From Planctomycetota bacterium (GTDB lineage: Bacteria; Planctomycetota; Planctomycetia; Pirellulales; PALSA-1355): 64,000 nt of DNA. The notes under the pieces were generated by a model that was given only the letters and a program-made list of their open reading frames with translations, had not been told where the DNA came from and made no database searches. Positions 24,998-33,562 of this stretch are shown piece after piece. Location of the stretch: assembly GCA_003389325.1 (NCBI GenBank), contig QQVE01000062.1:1-64000 (forward strand). Direction: 5' to 3'. Within the stretch, counting starts at the first letter, position 1. Every line of letters starts with the position of its first letter. The position numbers were made by a program, and so were the translations under genes.

Positions 24998-26026
24998 CTA
25001 GTCGGCGTACAAACGCACTTCGATCTGGCCGTCGCGGGTGACGTAGCCGCGATACATGCCGGGCGTGTTGTAGGGCGCCGCAAAGCGTCCTTCGGCGTCC
25101 AGCGCGATCACGCCGCCTTCGCCGCCGGCCGCCTTGAGCTTGTCGAACACCACCTCCGCGGCGGCGCTTTCGACCGGCAGGTTCTTGTACTTCATCAACG
25201 CGGCGATGTCGTAGGCGGCCACGAAGCGGATGAAGTACTCGCCTTCGCCGGTGCCCGAGACGGCACACACGCCGTTTTCGGCGAAGGTGCCGGCGCCGAT
25301 GATGGGCGAGTCGCCCACGCGGCCGTACATCTTGTTCGAGCGGCCGCCGGTCGAGGTGCCGGCCGCCAGGTCGCCGGCGTTGTCCAGCGCGATGGCGCCC
25401 ACCGTGCCCCAGGGCTCGCGCTCTTGGTCGACCGCAGCACTGTTTTTCCGGTCGAGCGATTCGGCCTGCTGCTTTTCCTGCTCCCACACTTTCTGGATCT
25501 GCTGCCAGCGGCGCTCGGTCCAAAAGTAGGCCGGATCGACCGTTTCCAGTCCCTCCTTGGTGGCAAACACCTCAGCCCCGCGACCCGAGAGGAGCACGTG
25601 CTTGGTTCTCTCCATCACGGCCCGGGCGGCGGAGATGGGGTTCTTGATCACGGTGACGCTGGCCACGGCTCCAGCGCCGCGGGTGTTGCCTTCCATGATC
25701 GAGGCGTCCATCTCCACCTGGCCCTCGTGCGTAAACACGGCTCCCTTGCCGGCATTGAACTCGGGCGAGTCTTCCATCACGCGGATGGCCGCCTCGACGG
25801 CGTCGAGTGCCTTGCCGTCGCGCTCGAGAATGGCATATCCGGCCTCGAGGGCCCGCTTCATGTCGGCCCGCACGGCCTTCTCGCGCTCGGGCGTGAGCGA
25901 TTCTTTCGGGCCAGCGGTCCCGCCGTGGATGGCCAGCACGACGTCCTTGACCGGCGGCTCGGCCGAGCGGCAGACGACCGCCATCGCCACGAGGAGCATC
26001 ATCGACATCAGCAGGCCTTGCGTCAT
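24998..26026 (-). CDS. Isoaspartyl peptidase/L-asparaginase (Ntn hydrolase, exported)
   Basis: A 342-residue plant-type asparaginase with a signal peptide (about 1-22). The precursor is expected to self-cleave before Thr208 (EPWGTVGAIALD), giving the catalytic N-terminal threonine. Other family marks: LAIHGGTAGP, EFNAGKGAVFT, MEGNTRGAGAVA and GTSTGGRSNKMYGRVGDSP. It removes isoaspartyl residues from peptides or hydrolyses asparagine. Export suggests use of external peptides. The methyltransferase-like gene follows after 23 bases; rlmI-like is divergent upstream. Confidence 0.93.
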   Translation of the reverse strand: MTQGLLMSMMLLVAMAVVCRSAEPPVKDVVLAIHGGTAGPKESLTPEREKAVRADMKRALEAGYAILERDGKALDAVEAAIRVMEDSPEFNAGKGAVFTHEGQVEMDASIMEGNTRGAGAVASVTVIKNPISAARAVMERTKHVLLSGRGAEVFATKEGLETVDPAYFWTERRWQQIQKVWEQEKQQAESLDRKNSAAVDQEREPWGTVGAIALDNAGDLAAGTSTGGRSNKMYGRVGDSPIIGAGTFAENGVCAVSGTGEGEYFIRFVAAYDIAALMKYKNLPVESAAAEVVFDKLKAAGGEGGVIALDAEGRFAAPYNTPGMYRGYVTRDGQIEVRLYAD

Positions 26027-26278
26027 GGCACGCTCCGTGGGGGTTCGGAAAGGACGATCGTCGGCGAGCCCTACGGGCGGCTCGACACGGCTTCAAGAAT
26101 AGATGGCCGCCGATTGTCACGCAATCGGTCGGGCGTTTCGCCCCGGGTGCGCGCGTCGTGAGTTTACAGGAGGCCGCGCGTGCCCGATGATGGGTGGTTG
26201 CTTTCCGTGGCGTCGGGGGTCCGTGTCCGATTCATGGCTCGCCCGCGCCGCTTCTCGTTTGCCTCTTCGAGTGACCCC

Positions 26279-27523
26279 ATGTCGGATGCTTCTTCTTCGA
26301 TTGACTCCGCCGCGCAGGAATCGGCGGCCGGATTCGCCGCGGCCCGGGCCGTGCTCAAGCCGCGGAAGGCCCGCCCCTTTTACGGCAGGCATCCCTGGGT
26401 GCTCGATTCGGCGATCGCGCGGATCGAAGGCTCGGCGGCCGATGGCGACGTCGTCGATCTGTTGGCCGACACGGGCAAGTTCATCGCCCGCGGACTCTAC
26501 AACAGCCAAAGCCGAATTCGCGTCCGGCTCTATACCTGGGACGTGGGGCAGGCGCTCGACGACAATCTTTGGCGCAAGCGGATCGAAACGGCGCTGGCCT
26601 TGCGCAGCTCGCTCGCGCTGGATGCACCGCAGGGTGCGGCGCGGCTGGTGTACAGCGAAGCCGACGGGCTTAGCGGCCTGATCGTCGATCGCTATGCCCA
26701 GTGGTTGGCCGTGCAACTGACCGGCCTGGGCATGGCCCGGCGGCTCGACGAGCTGGTGGCGATCCTGCGCGACGCGGTCGCTCCGCGCGGCATCTTCATC
26801 CGCACCGAGAAAGGCGTGGCCCGCGCCGAGGGCATCGAGCTACGCGACGGACTCTACTGGGGCGAAGGCCCCGAGGGACCCGTGTTCATCGAGGAGAACG
26901 GTTTGCGCTACGGGGTGGACCTCGCCGAGGGACAGAAGACCGGGTTCTATCTCGACCAGCGCGACAATCGCCGCGTGGCCGCCGGCTACTTTCGCAAGCG
27001 GCGCGTGCTCGACATGTTCTGCTACAGCGGAGCGTTCAGCCTCAACGCCGCGGTGCACGGCGGCGCGCGGGAAGTGCTGGGCTTCGATACCAGCGCCAAG
27101 GCCGTGGCCCTGGCCCGGGCCAATGCCGAGCTCAACGGCGTGAGCAACGTCCACTTCGAGGCGGGCGACGGCTTCGACGTGCTGCAATCGTTGGCCGCCT
27201 CGGGCGAGCGGTTCGGGGCCGTAGTGCTCGATCCGCCCAAATTCGCCCGCCGCCGCAGCTCGGTGGACGACGCGCTGCGGGCTTACCATCGGCTGAATCG
27301 CCTGGCGGCCGACGTGCTCGAGCCCGGGGGCATTCTCGTGACGTGCAGCTGCTCGGGGCACGTGACCCGCGAGGACTTCCTGTTCATGCTGCTGGGCGTG
27401 GCCGAGCAGACGGGCCGCGAGATCCAGGTGCTCGAAATGCGCGGGGCCGCAGCCGACCATCCGCTGGCCGTCACGTGTCTGGAAGGCGAGTACCTCAAGT
27501 GCTTCATTTGTCGGGTAATTTAG
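26279..27523 (+). CDS. RlmI-like class I SAM-dependent rRNA (cytosine-C5) methyltransferase
   Basis: A 414-residue protein with the RlmI layout. An N-terminal PUA-type domain (KARPFYGRHPWVLDSAIARI), a middle region with EGQKTGFYLDQRDNR, and a Rossmann methyltransferase domain: SAM motif VLDMFCYSGAFSLNA, ANAELNGVSNVHFEAGDGF and the catalytic-loop VLDPPKFARR, then VTCSCSGHV. RlmI methylates C1962 of 23S rRNA in E. coli; that exact target is inferred. The frame is open to 26180, but the ATG at 26279 gives the family length. Divergent from the asparaginase gene across about 250 bases. Confidence 0.88.
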   Translation: MSDASSSIDSAAQESAAGFAAARAVLKPRKARPFYGRHPWVLDSAIARIEGSAADGDVVDLLADTGKFIARGLYNSQSRIRVRLYTWDVGQALDDNLWRKRIETALALRSSLALDAPQGAARLVYSEADGLSGLIVDRYAQWLAVQLTGLGMARRLDELVAILRDAVAPRGIFIRTEKGVARAEGIELRDGLYWGEGPEGPVFIEENGLRYGVDLAEGQKTGFYLDQRDNRRVAAGYFRKRRVLDMFCYSGAFSLNAAVHGGAREVLGFDTSAKAVALARANAELNGVSNVHFEAGDGFDVLQSLAASGERFGAVVLDPPKFARRRSSVDDALRAYHRLNRLAADVLEPGGILVTCSCSGHVTREDFLFMLLGVAEQTGREIQVLEMRGAAADHPLAVTCLEGEYLKCFICRVI

Positions 27524-27557
27524 GGCGGTCGGGCGCTACTTCTTGCGTGGGGTAATC

Positions 27558-27743
27558 GGCCAGACTATATTGGCCAGTCGCGTGTTTTCACGCGTGACCC
27601 ACCGAAATCGGCAGTCCGCCTAATGATTCTCCCCGGCAACTAGGAATATCGCGAGACGTAACGTCTTGCGCTTTCCATCTGCACGTTGCCCCGTTTCAGA
27701 ATTGCTTCCTCTTTTGTCTGCCTCCGCGCGCTCAGAGCGCGCG
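27558..27743. repeat. Cluster of palindromes upstream of a PEP-CTERM gene
   Basis: Four inverted repeats in 190 bases: GGCCA/TGGCC (27558-27562, 27571-27575), CGCGTG/CACGCG around TTTT (27579-27594), an imperfect GCGAGACG/CGTCTTGC around TAA (27650-27668), and CGCGCGCTC-A-GAGCGCGCG (27725-27743). The first two may help end the methyltransferase transcript; the last lies 38 bases before the next ATG. No gene is seen in 27524-27781. Confidence 0.4.
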
Positions 27744-27781
27744 CGGGCACGTCTACCGGAACCCTGTGAGGATGCGACTCG

Positions 27782-29023
27782 ATGGTGCGCTTCTCGACGA
27801 CGATACTGAACTCCGTGCTGGCGGCGCTTGCCTGCGCCGCGGTTGGACTGGCACCCGCGTGCCGGGCCGACTCGATCAACTCGTATGGCATTTTTGCCGA
27901 CCACCTGATGTTCTTCTCCGGTGGCGTGAACACGTTCGAAGATCCCGGCGTCGTGATGGGGTCCAACGGCGACATGTACCTCTCGGGCGGCAACTTCGGC
28001 TCGCTGCGCGGAGGCGGCAGCCTGTATTCGTACTCGTCGGGACCGCGCATCCAGGGCGACGTCGTGTTCGGCGACAACGTGATGATGGGCACGTTCTCGC
28101 GGATGACCGGTAACGTGCACGCCGGCGGCGACGTCTTCATGCGTACCGAACTTACCGGCAGCGTCACCGCCGGTGGCACGGTGGTGTTGAGCGACGATGT
28201 CACCGGGGACGTGACTGCGGGCGGAGCCGCCACGATCACCCGGCTCGTCGGCGGGAGTTTGCGGGCTGGCGGCGGCGCGACGCTCTCGTCGACCGTCGGC
28301 GGCGACTTGATCTACGGACCCGGGAAATCGCTGCACCTGCTTCCCGGGGCATTCGTCGGCGGAACGATCGACATGGCGCCGGTCAACGCCTCGCCGCAGC
28401 CGTACCATCCCGTGGCGTTGCCGACGCCGCACAGCTTTAGCTCGGGTGGCGCGGATCTGTTTCTCAACTCGTCCGAGGACGCGATGCTTGCGCCGGGCAG
28501 CTACGGCACCCTGACGATGGTCGGCGGCAACGACATCGACCTGACCGCCGGCGACTACTTCTTCGACAAGATCACAATGTCTGGCAACACTGTGAACTTC
28601 AACTTCGATACGAGCGGCGGACCGATCAGCATCTTTGTCAAGGGCAGCGTGAGGCTGAACTACCCCAACATGGCGATCAACGGCGTAGGGTACAACGACG
28701 TCGATCCGGCCGACGTGGGGCAGGTGTATTGGGAAGTGCACGATGCCTTCACGGCCGACGGCGCGGAGATGTTGGGAACCGTCTACACGCCGTACGGCGA
28801 TCTCACGCTCAACCGCGGTAGCCGGGCGACGGGCCGGCTGATCGCCGGGCACGACTTCCTCAGCGACGGGCTGACCTTCGTCGCCGGGTCGGCCAGCCCC
28901 GCGGTGTTGGTGCCCGAGCCGTCGAGCCTGGTGCTGGCCGCCGCGGCTGCAGCCGCGTTGGGAGTGATCGTGTCGCGACGACGAACCTTCCGCGCGAAGC
29001 GCTTGTCCTGTGAACTTGAGTGA
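27782..29023 (+). CDS. Exported PEP-CTERM protein with repetitive polymer-forming-like region
   Basis: A 413-residue secreted protein. Signal peptide to about 29, then Gly/Thr/Val-rich short repeats between about 75 and 190 (MTGNVHAGGDVFM, LTGSVTAGGTVVL, VTGDVTAGGAATI, VGGSLRAGGGATL). They recur about every 16 residues, like the beta-helix of bactofilin or polymer-forming proteins. A globular C-terminal part follows, then a PEP-CTERM tail (VPEPSS, hydrophobic helix, SRRRTFRAKR). Exosortase would act on the tail. The SD TGAGGATG lies about 10 bases before the ATG. Probably an extracellular matrix or surface component; no enzyme motif is seen. Confidence 0.85.
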   Translation: MVRFSTTILNSVLAALACAAVGLAPACRADSINSYGIFADHLMFFSGGVNTFEDPGVVMGSNGDMYLSGGNFGSLRGGGSLYSYSSGPRIQGDVVFGDNVMMGTFSRMTGNVHAGGDVFMRTELTGSVTAGGTVVLSDDVTGDVTAGGAATITRLVGGSLRAGGGATLSSTVGGDLIYGPGKSLHLLPGAFVGGTIDMAPVNASPQPYHPVALPTPHSFSSGGADLFLNSSEDAMLAPGSYGTLTMVGGNDIDLTAGDYFFDKITMSGNTVNFNFDTSGGPISIFVKGSVRLNYPNMAINGVGYNDVDPADVGQVYWEVHDAFTADGAEMLGTVYTPYGDLTLNRGSRATGRLIAGHDFLSDGLTFVAGSASPAVLVPEPSSLVLAAAAAAALGVIVSRRRTFRAKRLSCELE

Positions 29024-29148
29024 CTGCCAATCGAAGATTCACCGATTTCTCATCCTGGGGTGACAGCAGCGCGAATCTCTCGGGAGATTCCGCCTAAATC
29101 GCACCGAAGACTGCGGATTTCGGCCCTTTCGGGCGGCTCGACTCGGCC

Positions 29149-29178
29149 TTGACCGTCGAAGAGCCGCCAACATACGAT
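29149..29178 (+). promoter_or_regulatory. Candidate sigma70-like promoter for the 29.2-29.5 kb transcript
   Basis: TTGACC (29149-29154), an 18-base spacer and TACGAT (29173-29178). The -35 matches 5 of 6 bases and the -10 matches 4 of 6. A transcript would start near 29185 and could end at the terminator at 29421-29462, giving about 280 nt. Confidence 0.4.
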
Positions 29179-29293
29179 TGGCCGTGCGTGCCGGGGCTAA
29201 CGTGGCCGCGGCTTGACCAACGGCCCGAGGATGCCGCGAGTCAGGGCTGGCGGGAACCTTGGGACAGGCCTTGGTTGGAAAGGAGGTGACCCT

Positions 29294-29326
29294 ATGTCTA
29301 GTGGTATACAGAGGTGGCTCGTTTGA
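29294..29326 (+). CDS. Possible 10-residue leader peptide
   Basis: ATG at 29294, 7 bases after the GGAGG core of a 12-base Shine-Dalgarno match, encodes MSSGIQRWLV and stops at TGA 29324-29326. The stop lies inside hairpin 29317-29331, so ribosomes finishing this ORF would open it. An upstream in-frame ATG at 29231 would give 31 residues but lacks an SD at useful distance. There is no homology evidence; the case rests on the SD and structure. Confidence 0.4.
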   Translation: MSSGIQRWLV

Positions 29327-29420
29327 CGAGCAGCCGACGGGCTGCTGGCCTCGGGGTTGTGCGATCTAGCAATTCCAACGAGGCGCGTCGGACAGCCACG
29401 TTTCTGAACCCGTAAGAGTG

Positions 29421-29462
29421 GAGAACCGGTCGGAGCCCTCGTCTTCGGCCGGTTCTCTTTTT
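29421..29462 (+). terminator. Intrinsic terminator
   Basis: GAGAACCGG (29421-29429) pairs with CCGGTTCTC (29449-29457), the stem continuing inward with wobble pairs, followed by TTTTT (29458-29462). It is strong and in the middle of an intergenic region, so it must end a transcript that starts inside the region or reads through from the PEP-CTERM gene. Confidence 0.85.
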
Positions 29463-29683
29463 GCCCTGGCGGCATGCGATACGACCCGTGCGACCGGCGC
29501 CGGTCCTCCCCCAAAATGCTGGTGGCGCCGGTGGATTCGCTACACCCGGCAAGGGCGTACTTGGCCGGGAAAATGCGAGGTAAAGTCGTTTGATTAATAG
29601 TTGCGACCGCTGGTGGGCGAAGCTAGCATAAACGATCAAGCTACGACGATCGCGTCCACTTTGCTGACTGGGGAGGAATGGGT

Positions 29684-30721
29684 ATGCGGCTGGGTCTAGG
29701 ACTCTGCAAGACGGTTCTGGTGTGGTCCGTGGCGTTGCTGATGGCGGTCAATCCCGCGTCGGCTTGTCGCTGGCGTTGCTGGTCGAGTTGCCGCCCGTCG
29801 TACTGCGCACCGTCGAGTTGCTATTCGTCGTGCTATTCGTACTCGTCGGACTGCGTGACGTATCCGGCCGACGACTGCCCGATTTGCCAAGCGCAAGAGG
29901 GCGGCGCCCCGGTGACGACCAACAAGGTGCCCGACGCGGCGCCCGCGGATCCGGCGCCTTCGCCCCCGCAGACGTTCGAGCCGATCCCTTCGCCGAGCGA
30001 TTCGCCGTCGCTCGAGCCCGCGCCTGCTGAGCCGGCCCCCGCGCCCGCGCCGACGACGCCCCCTCCTGCCGATACACCCGCTCCGGCCCCGGCGCCTGAG
30101 CCGTCGTTCCCGAGCGAACCGGCGCCGAGCGAGCCCGCCACGCCTGCCGAGCCGGCCCCGGGCGGCATCGACGACCTGTTCAGCGAGCCGGCCGACACTT
30201 CGGGCGACATGCCGGCCGAACCCGCCGAACCTGCCGCTCCCGGTGGAGTCGACGACTTGTTCAACGACACCCCGCCCGCCGAGCCGGCGACTCCGGCCGA
30301 GCCCTCGGCTCCCAGCGACGCCGACGATCTGTTCCGCGATCTTGACGACCAGAACGCCGCCAGCGAAGGCTCGAGCGAACCGGCCGAACCCGCCGCCGGC
30401 GACGACCTCGACGATTTGTTCAGCGAACCGGAACCGGCTCCGATGAGCACCAGCGTCGACGAGATCGATCGCTTGAACAACGAGGCCGAACGACTCTTCG
30501 CCGAGTCGGCCGCGACCGCCGCGGGCAATGGCATGCGGTTGTGGTCGGACAACACCGGCAAGTACCAGGTGCGTGCCAAGCTGGTCGCCGTCGGCCGGAA
30601 TCACGTGCGGCTGCTGAAGGAGAACGGCAAGTTCACCACCGTCCCCCACGGACGTCTGAGCCAGCAGGATCTGGCCTTCGTGCGGCAACACGCCGAGCGC
30701 GTCGTCGCGGCGGCCTTCTAG
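29684..30721 (+). CDS. Exported SHD1-domain protein with Cys-rich head and DDLF repeats
   Basis: A 345-residue protein. The ATG at 29684 is chosen over 29678 because GGAGGA lies 6 bases upstream. Parts: signal peptide (about 1-27); a Cys/Ser/Tyr-rich head (RWRCWSSCRPSYC onward); a long Pro/Ala/Glu tract with four DDLF motifs (GGIDDLFSEP, GGVDDLFNDT, DADDLFRDL, DLDDLFSEP); and a C-terminal SLA1 homology domain 1 (MRLWSDNTGKYQVRAKLVAV to LSQQDLAFVR). SHD1 domains are common in planctomycetes; in yeast Sla1 the domain binds NPFxD sorting peptides. Envelope location is inferred from the leader. Partner unknown. Confidence 0.85.
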   Translation: MRLGLGLCKTVLVWSVALLMAVNPASACRWRCWSSCRPSYCAPSSCYSSCYSYSSDCVTYPADDCPICQAQEGGAPVTTNKVPDAAPADPAPSPPQTFEPIPSPSDSPSLEPAPAEPAPAPAPTTPPPADTPAPAPAPEPSFPSEPAPSEPATPAEPAPGGIDDLFSEPADTSGDMPAEPAEPAAPGGVDDLFNDTPPAEPATPAEPSAPSDADDLFRDLDDQNAASEGSSEPAEPAAGDDLDDLFSEPEPAPMSTSVDEIDRLNNEAERLFAESAATAAGNGMRLWSDNTGKYQVRAKLVAVGRNHVRLLKENGKFTTVPHGRLSQQDLAFVRQHAERVVAAAF

Positions 30722-30845
30722 GCGGCCTATAACGGCTGGAAACGACCGCGGCGCACTGGCCGCGCACGAGAGCTATAATCGCTGCCAACGAGTGCCCGCT
30801 CGTTGACAGTTTTTTTTCGCCTATCCCGACCTTTCGAGCCTGGCC

Positions 30846-31607
30846 ATGAAGTATCGACTCGGTATTCTCATCCTGGGCCTTCTTGCGTCTTGGTCGCTGG
30901 CGTCGGGCTTGCACGCCGCCCAGCCCAAGCGACTGCTGCTGGTGGGCCAGGGTCCCGATAACCATCCGCCCGGCACGCACGAATACATGGCCGGCGTCAA
31001 GCGTCTGGCCGAACTGCTGAAATCGACCCCCGGTCTCGAAGTGAAGGTCGTCAAGGCCGACGATCCGTGGACCGAAGGTCCTGAGTTGATCGCCGAGGCC
31101 GACGGCGTGGTGCTGTTCGTGTCGGAGGGGGCCAAATGGGTCGTCGCCGATCCGCGACGGCACGACGCCCTGGCGAAGGTGGCGGCCCGCGGCGGCGGGT
31201 TGTCGGTCTTGCACTGGGGCATGGGCACCCGCGCTGCCGAGCCGATCGGGCCGTTCGTCAAGTTGTTTGGCGGCTGCCACGGCGGACCCGATCGCAAGTA
31301 CCAGGTCGTCGAGACGGAGTTGCACCCCACCGACCACGAGATCGCCGCCGGGCTGGAGCCGTTTTCGCTGCGCGAGGAGTTCTACTATCGTCTCAAGTTC
31401 GTCGACGCCGACTCAGGGATCGAGCCGGTGGCGCAAGCGACGATCGACGGTGTGGACGAAACCGTGGCCTGGGCCTGGCAGCGCGGCGACGGCGGGCGCT
31501 CGTTCGGTTTCAGCGGTTTGCACTTCGACGACAACTGGCAACTCCCCCAGTATCCGCACATGCTGAAGCGGGCCGTGCTGTGGACGATGAAACTGCCGCT
31601 CGACTGA
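30846..31607 (+). CDS. Exported ThuA-like domain protein
   Basis: A 253-residue protein with a signal peptide (about 1-24) and a ThuA-like, glutamine-amidotransferase-type flavodoxin fold (LLLVGQGPDNHPPGTHEYM, VVLFVSEGAKWV, GGGLSVLHWGMG, FGFSGLHFDDNW). ThuA proteins are linked to trehalose and other sugar use, and in planctomycetes many exported versions are fused to or neighbour heme or glycan-related proteins. No catalytic Cys of the amidotransferase type is evident. Convergent with rlmN, 25 bases between stops. Confidence 0.9.
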   Translation: MKYRLGILILGLLASWSLASGLHAAQPKRLLLVGQGPDNHPPGTHEYMAGVKRLAELLKSTPGLEVKVVKADDPWTEGPELIAEADGVVLFVSEGAKWVVADPRRHDALAKVAARGGGLSVLHWGMGTRAAEPIGPFVKLFGGCHGGPDRKYQVVETELHPTDHEIAAGLEPFSLREEFYYRLKFVDADSGIEPVAQATIDGVDETVAWAWQRGDGGRSFGFSGLHFDDNWQLPQYPHMLKRAVLWTMKLPLD

Positions 31608-31632
31608 GCGTTCCCTCGTCGATTGCCGGGGC

Positions 31633-32691
31633 CTAGCGCTCGACTGGCGAGATGGTCGAGAGCGGTGCAGACGCCGTCCGGCGGAGCTGTCCGCAGGCAG
31701 CGTCGATCTCGTCGCCTTTGCGTTGCCGCACCTGGGCGTTGATGCCGCCGGAGCGAAGCGTTTCGAGAAAGCGATTCACGGCCCCGGCCGCCGGCATCGC
31801 GTAGGGCAAGCCGGCCACGGGATTGTAAGGAATCAGGTTCACCAGGGCCGTGCGGCCGCGCAGCAGAGCGGCCAGCCGCCGGGCATGATCGACCTGGTCG
31901 TTCCGGCCGCCCAGCAGCACGTATTCGAACGTCAACCGGCGGCCGGAGGCGGCGAAATAACGGTCGGCCGCGGCCAGGATCTCGGCCAGCGACGTGCTCT
32001 TGCTCACTTTGACCAGCTCGCGCCGCAAGGCGTCGTCGGGCGCGTGTAACGAGACGGCCAGGTTGTATTTGGCGCCCGCCTCGGTCAGCCGGTCGATCGC
32101 CCCCGGCAGCCCCACGGTCGAAATCGTGATCCGCCGCGGGCTGATTCCCAAGCCGGTCGGCGAAGCCGCCTCGGCCAGCGCGGGCAGCAGTCGATCGAGA
32201 TTTGCCAGCGGCTCGCCCATGCCCATCACCACCACGTGGCTGAGCCGTTCGCCCGCAGGCAGCAACCGATCCAGCAGCAGCAACTGCTCGACGATTTCGC
32301 CCGAGGTAAGGTTGCGGGCCACGCCGGCCAGTCCGCTGGCGCAAAACACGCAGCCCATGGCGCAGCCCACTTGCGTGCTGATACAGACCGAGCGTCGCAA
32401 CTGGTCGCGCAGCAGCACGCATTCGATCTGCTGGTCGTCGGCCAGTTGCACCAGCAGCTTTTCGGTGCCGTCGTTCGACGTGCGATGCAGCGCCACCCGC
32501 GCGGTCCACAGCCGGAAATCGGCCGCCAGTTCGTCGCGCAAGCGAGCGGGCAAGTCCGACATTTCGGCAAAGCTGCGGGCTCGGCCGGCGAATAACCATC
32601 GGCGCACCTGCGCAGCGCGATAGCCTGGCAGCCCGCGCTTGGCGAGCCACAGGTCGAGGCCTGCGGTATGGGGTTCGAGTAGGTGCTGCAT
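31633..32691 (-). CDS. rlmN: 23S rRNA (adenine2503-C2)-methyltransferase RlmN
   Basis: A 352-residue radical SAM enzyme that methylates A2503 of 23S rRNA and A37 of some tRNAs. The [4Fe-4S] motif is Cys110, Cys114, Cys117 (VGCAMGCVFCASG); the methyl-carrying second cysteine is Cys333 in DEIDAACGQL. Other marks: VVVMGMGEPLANL, ISTVGLPGAI, VSLHAPDD and LVNLIPYNPV. The cysteine pattern and the absence of resistance-gene context favour RlmN over Cfr. Confidence 0.96.
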   Translation of the reverse strand: MQHLLEPHTAGLDLWLAKRGLPGYRAAQVRRWLFAGRARSFAEMSDLPARLRDELAADFRLWTARVALHRTSNDGTEKLLVQLADDQQIECVLLRDQLRRSVCISTQVGCAMGCVFCASGLAGVARNLTSGEIVEQLLLLDRLLPAGERLSHVVVMGMGEPLANLDRLLPALAEAASPTGLGISPRRITISTVGLPGAIDRLTEAGAKYNLAVSLHAPDDALRRELVKVSKSTSLAEILAAADRYFAASGRRLTFEYVLLGGRNDQVDHARRLAALLRGRTALVNLIPYNPVAGLPYAMPAAGAVNRFLETLRSGGINAQVRQRKGDEIDAACGQLRRTASAPLSTISPVER

Positions 32692-32847
32692 CGCTGCGTC
32701 GTCGGTTGCGTGGTCTCCTTGATTATAGGGAGCCCTTTGGCCGTGGCGCGCCGATCATCCAAATTGACAGCCCCCGGGCCGAAGTAGCACAATGCGTCAC
32801 ACGCGGTTCGCGATGGCATCCCTTCTGGCACGCAAGGATACCCGCAG

Positions 32848-33534
32848 ATGAGTGACTTTCAGCAGCCCCCTCCGACAGATCCCTACCACAGCCCCGAGAC
32901 GGCGCCGCCGGGCGAGATGGTGGCCCAGGGCGGCACGAGCAGCGGGGGCAAAGTGCTGATGGGGCTGGGGATCGGCTGCGGCGTGATGGTGCTGTTGTGC
33001 TGCGGCGTGGTCGGCGTTGTCGTATTCTTCTTCAGCCGGGGGTTCGACGTGAGCGACGATCCGGCCACGGTTCGCCGCGTGGCCGCCAGCATCGTCAAGA
33101 TCGACGTGCCCGAGCAGCTCGCTCCCGAAGGCTCGATGGAGTGGACGCTGCCGATTGTCGACCGCAAGATGATCTCGATGGCCGCCTTCACGGAGCCGGA
33201 GCGCCGCAGCGGTTTGTTCCTGTTCCAGATCGATGCCGAGTTCGGCAGCGCGCAATCGATGCGGGCTCAATTCGAGGAAGCGATGAGCGAGTCGGGCCGC
33301 GGCGAGTGGCGCGAGTTGGATCTGAAGGACACCGAAACGCTCAAAGTCGAGATCAACGGCGCCGAGTCGGAGTTTCGCTTCGGCAAGGGTGAGGACGAAG
33401 AGTCCAAGCAGGAAGTCTGGCAGGCCATCGGCACGTTCGAGGGCAACGAAGGCTCGGCCATGATGTTCATGCAGCTCAACGCAGAAGACTTCGACAAGCA
33501 GCAACTCGTCGGCGTGCTCGAATCGATGGAATGA
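32848..33534 (+). CDS. Membrane-anchored hypothetical protein
   Basis: A 228-residue protein. A short Pro/Gln-rich N-terminal segment precedes one strong transmembrane helix (about 37-62, with Cys-Cys inside: GVMVLLCCGVVGVVVFFF). The rest (about 65-228) is a soluble acidic domain with alternating strands and helices, no signal peptide cleavage site and no recognised motif. It looks like a bitopic protein with its main domain outside the cytoplasm. It stands alone, divergent from rlmN and convergent with the deoxyribosyltransferase-like gene. I do not recognise a family. Confidence 0.75.
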   Translation: MSDFQQPPPTDPYHSPETAPPGEMVAQGGTSSGGKVLMGLGIGCGVMVLLCCGVVGVVVFFFSRGFDVSDDPATVRRVAASIVKIDVPEQLAPEGSMEWTLPIVDRKMISMAAFTEPERRSGLFLFQIDAEFGSAQSMRAQFEEAMSESGRGEWRELDLKDTETLKVEINGAESEFRFGKGEDEESKQEVWQAIGTFEGNEGSAMMFMQLNAEDFDKQQLVGVLESME

Positions 33535-33562
33535 GCACGGCTAATTCGGCCCCGCCGGCGCG

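Larger units (their letters stand above)
29185..29462 (+). ncRNA. Candidate leader or small RNA with a perfect SD, mini-ORF and terminator
   Basis: In the 660-base gap between 29024 and 29683 there is a compact expression unit: a promoter-like pair (29149-29178), a Shine-Dalgarno GAAAGGAGGTGA (29278-29289) complementary over 12 bases to the usual 16S rRNA 3' end, an ATG 4 bases after it, an 11-codon ORF, two overlapping hairpins (29317-29331 and 29329-29346) and an intrinsic terminator (29421-29462). The layout resembles a leader-peptide attenuator or a small-protein mRNA. No known RNA family is recognised by eye, and the transcript start is inferred. The rest of the gap (29024-29148 and 29463-29683) shows nothing else. 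Confidence 0.5.

Noticed and set aside
29231..29326. 31-residue ORF extending upstream from the 10-residue mini-ORF
   Set aside because: In frame with the mini-ORF, but its ATG has no SD at a useful distance; the strong SD points to 29294. Kept only as a note.
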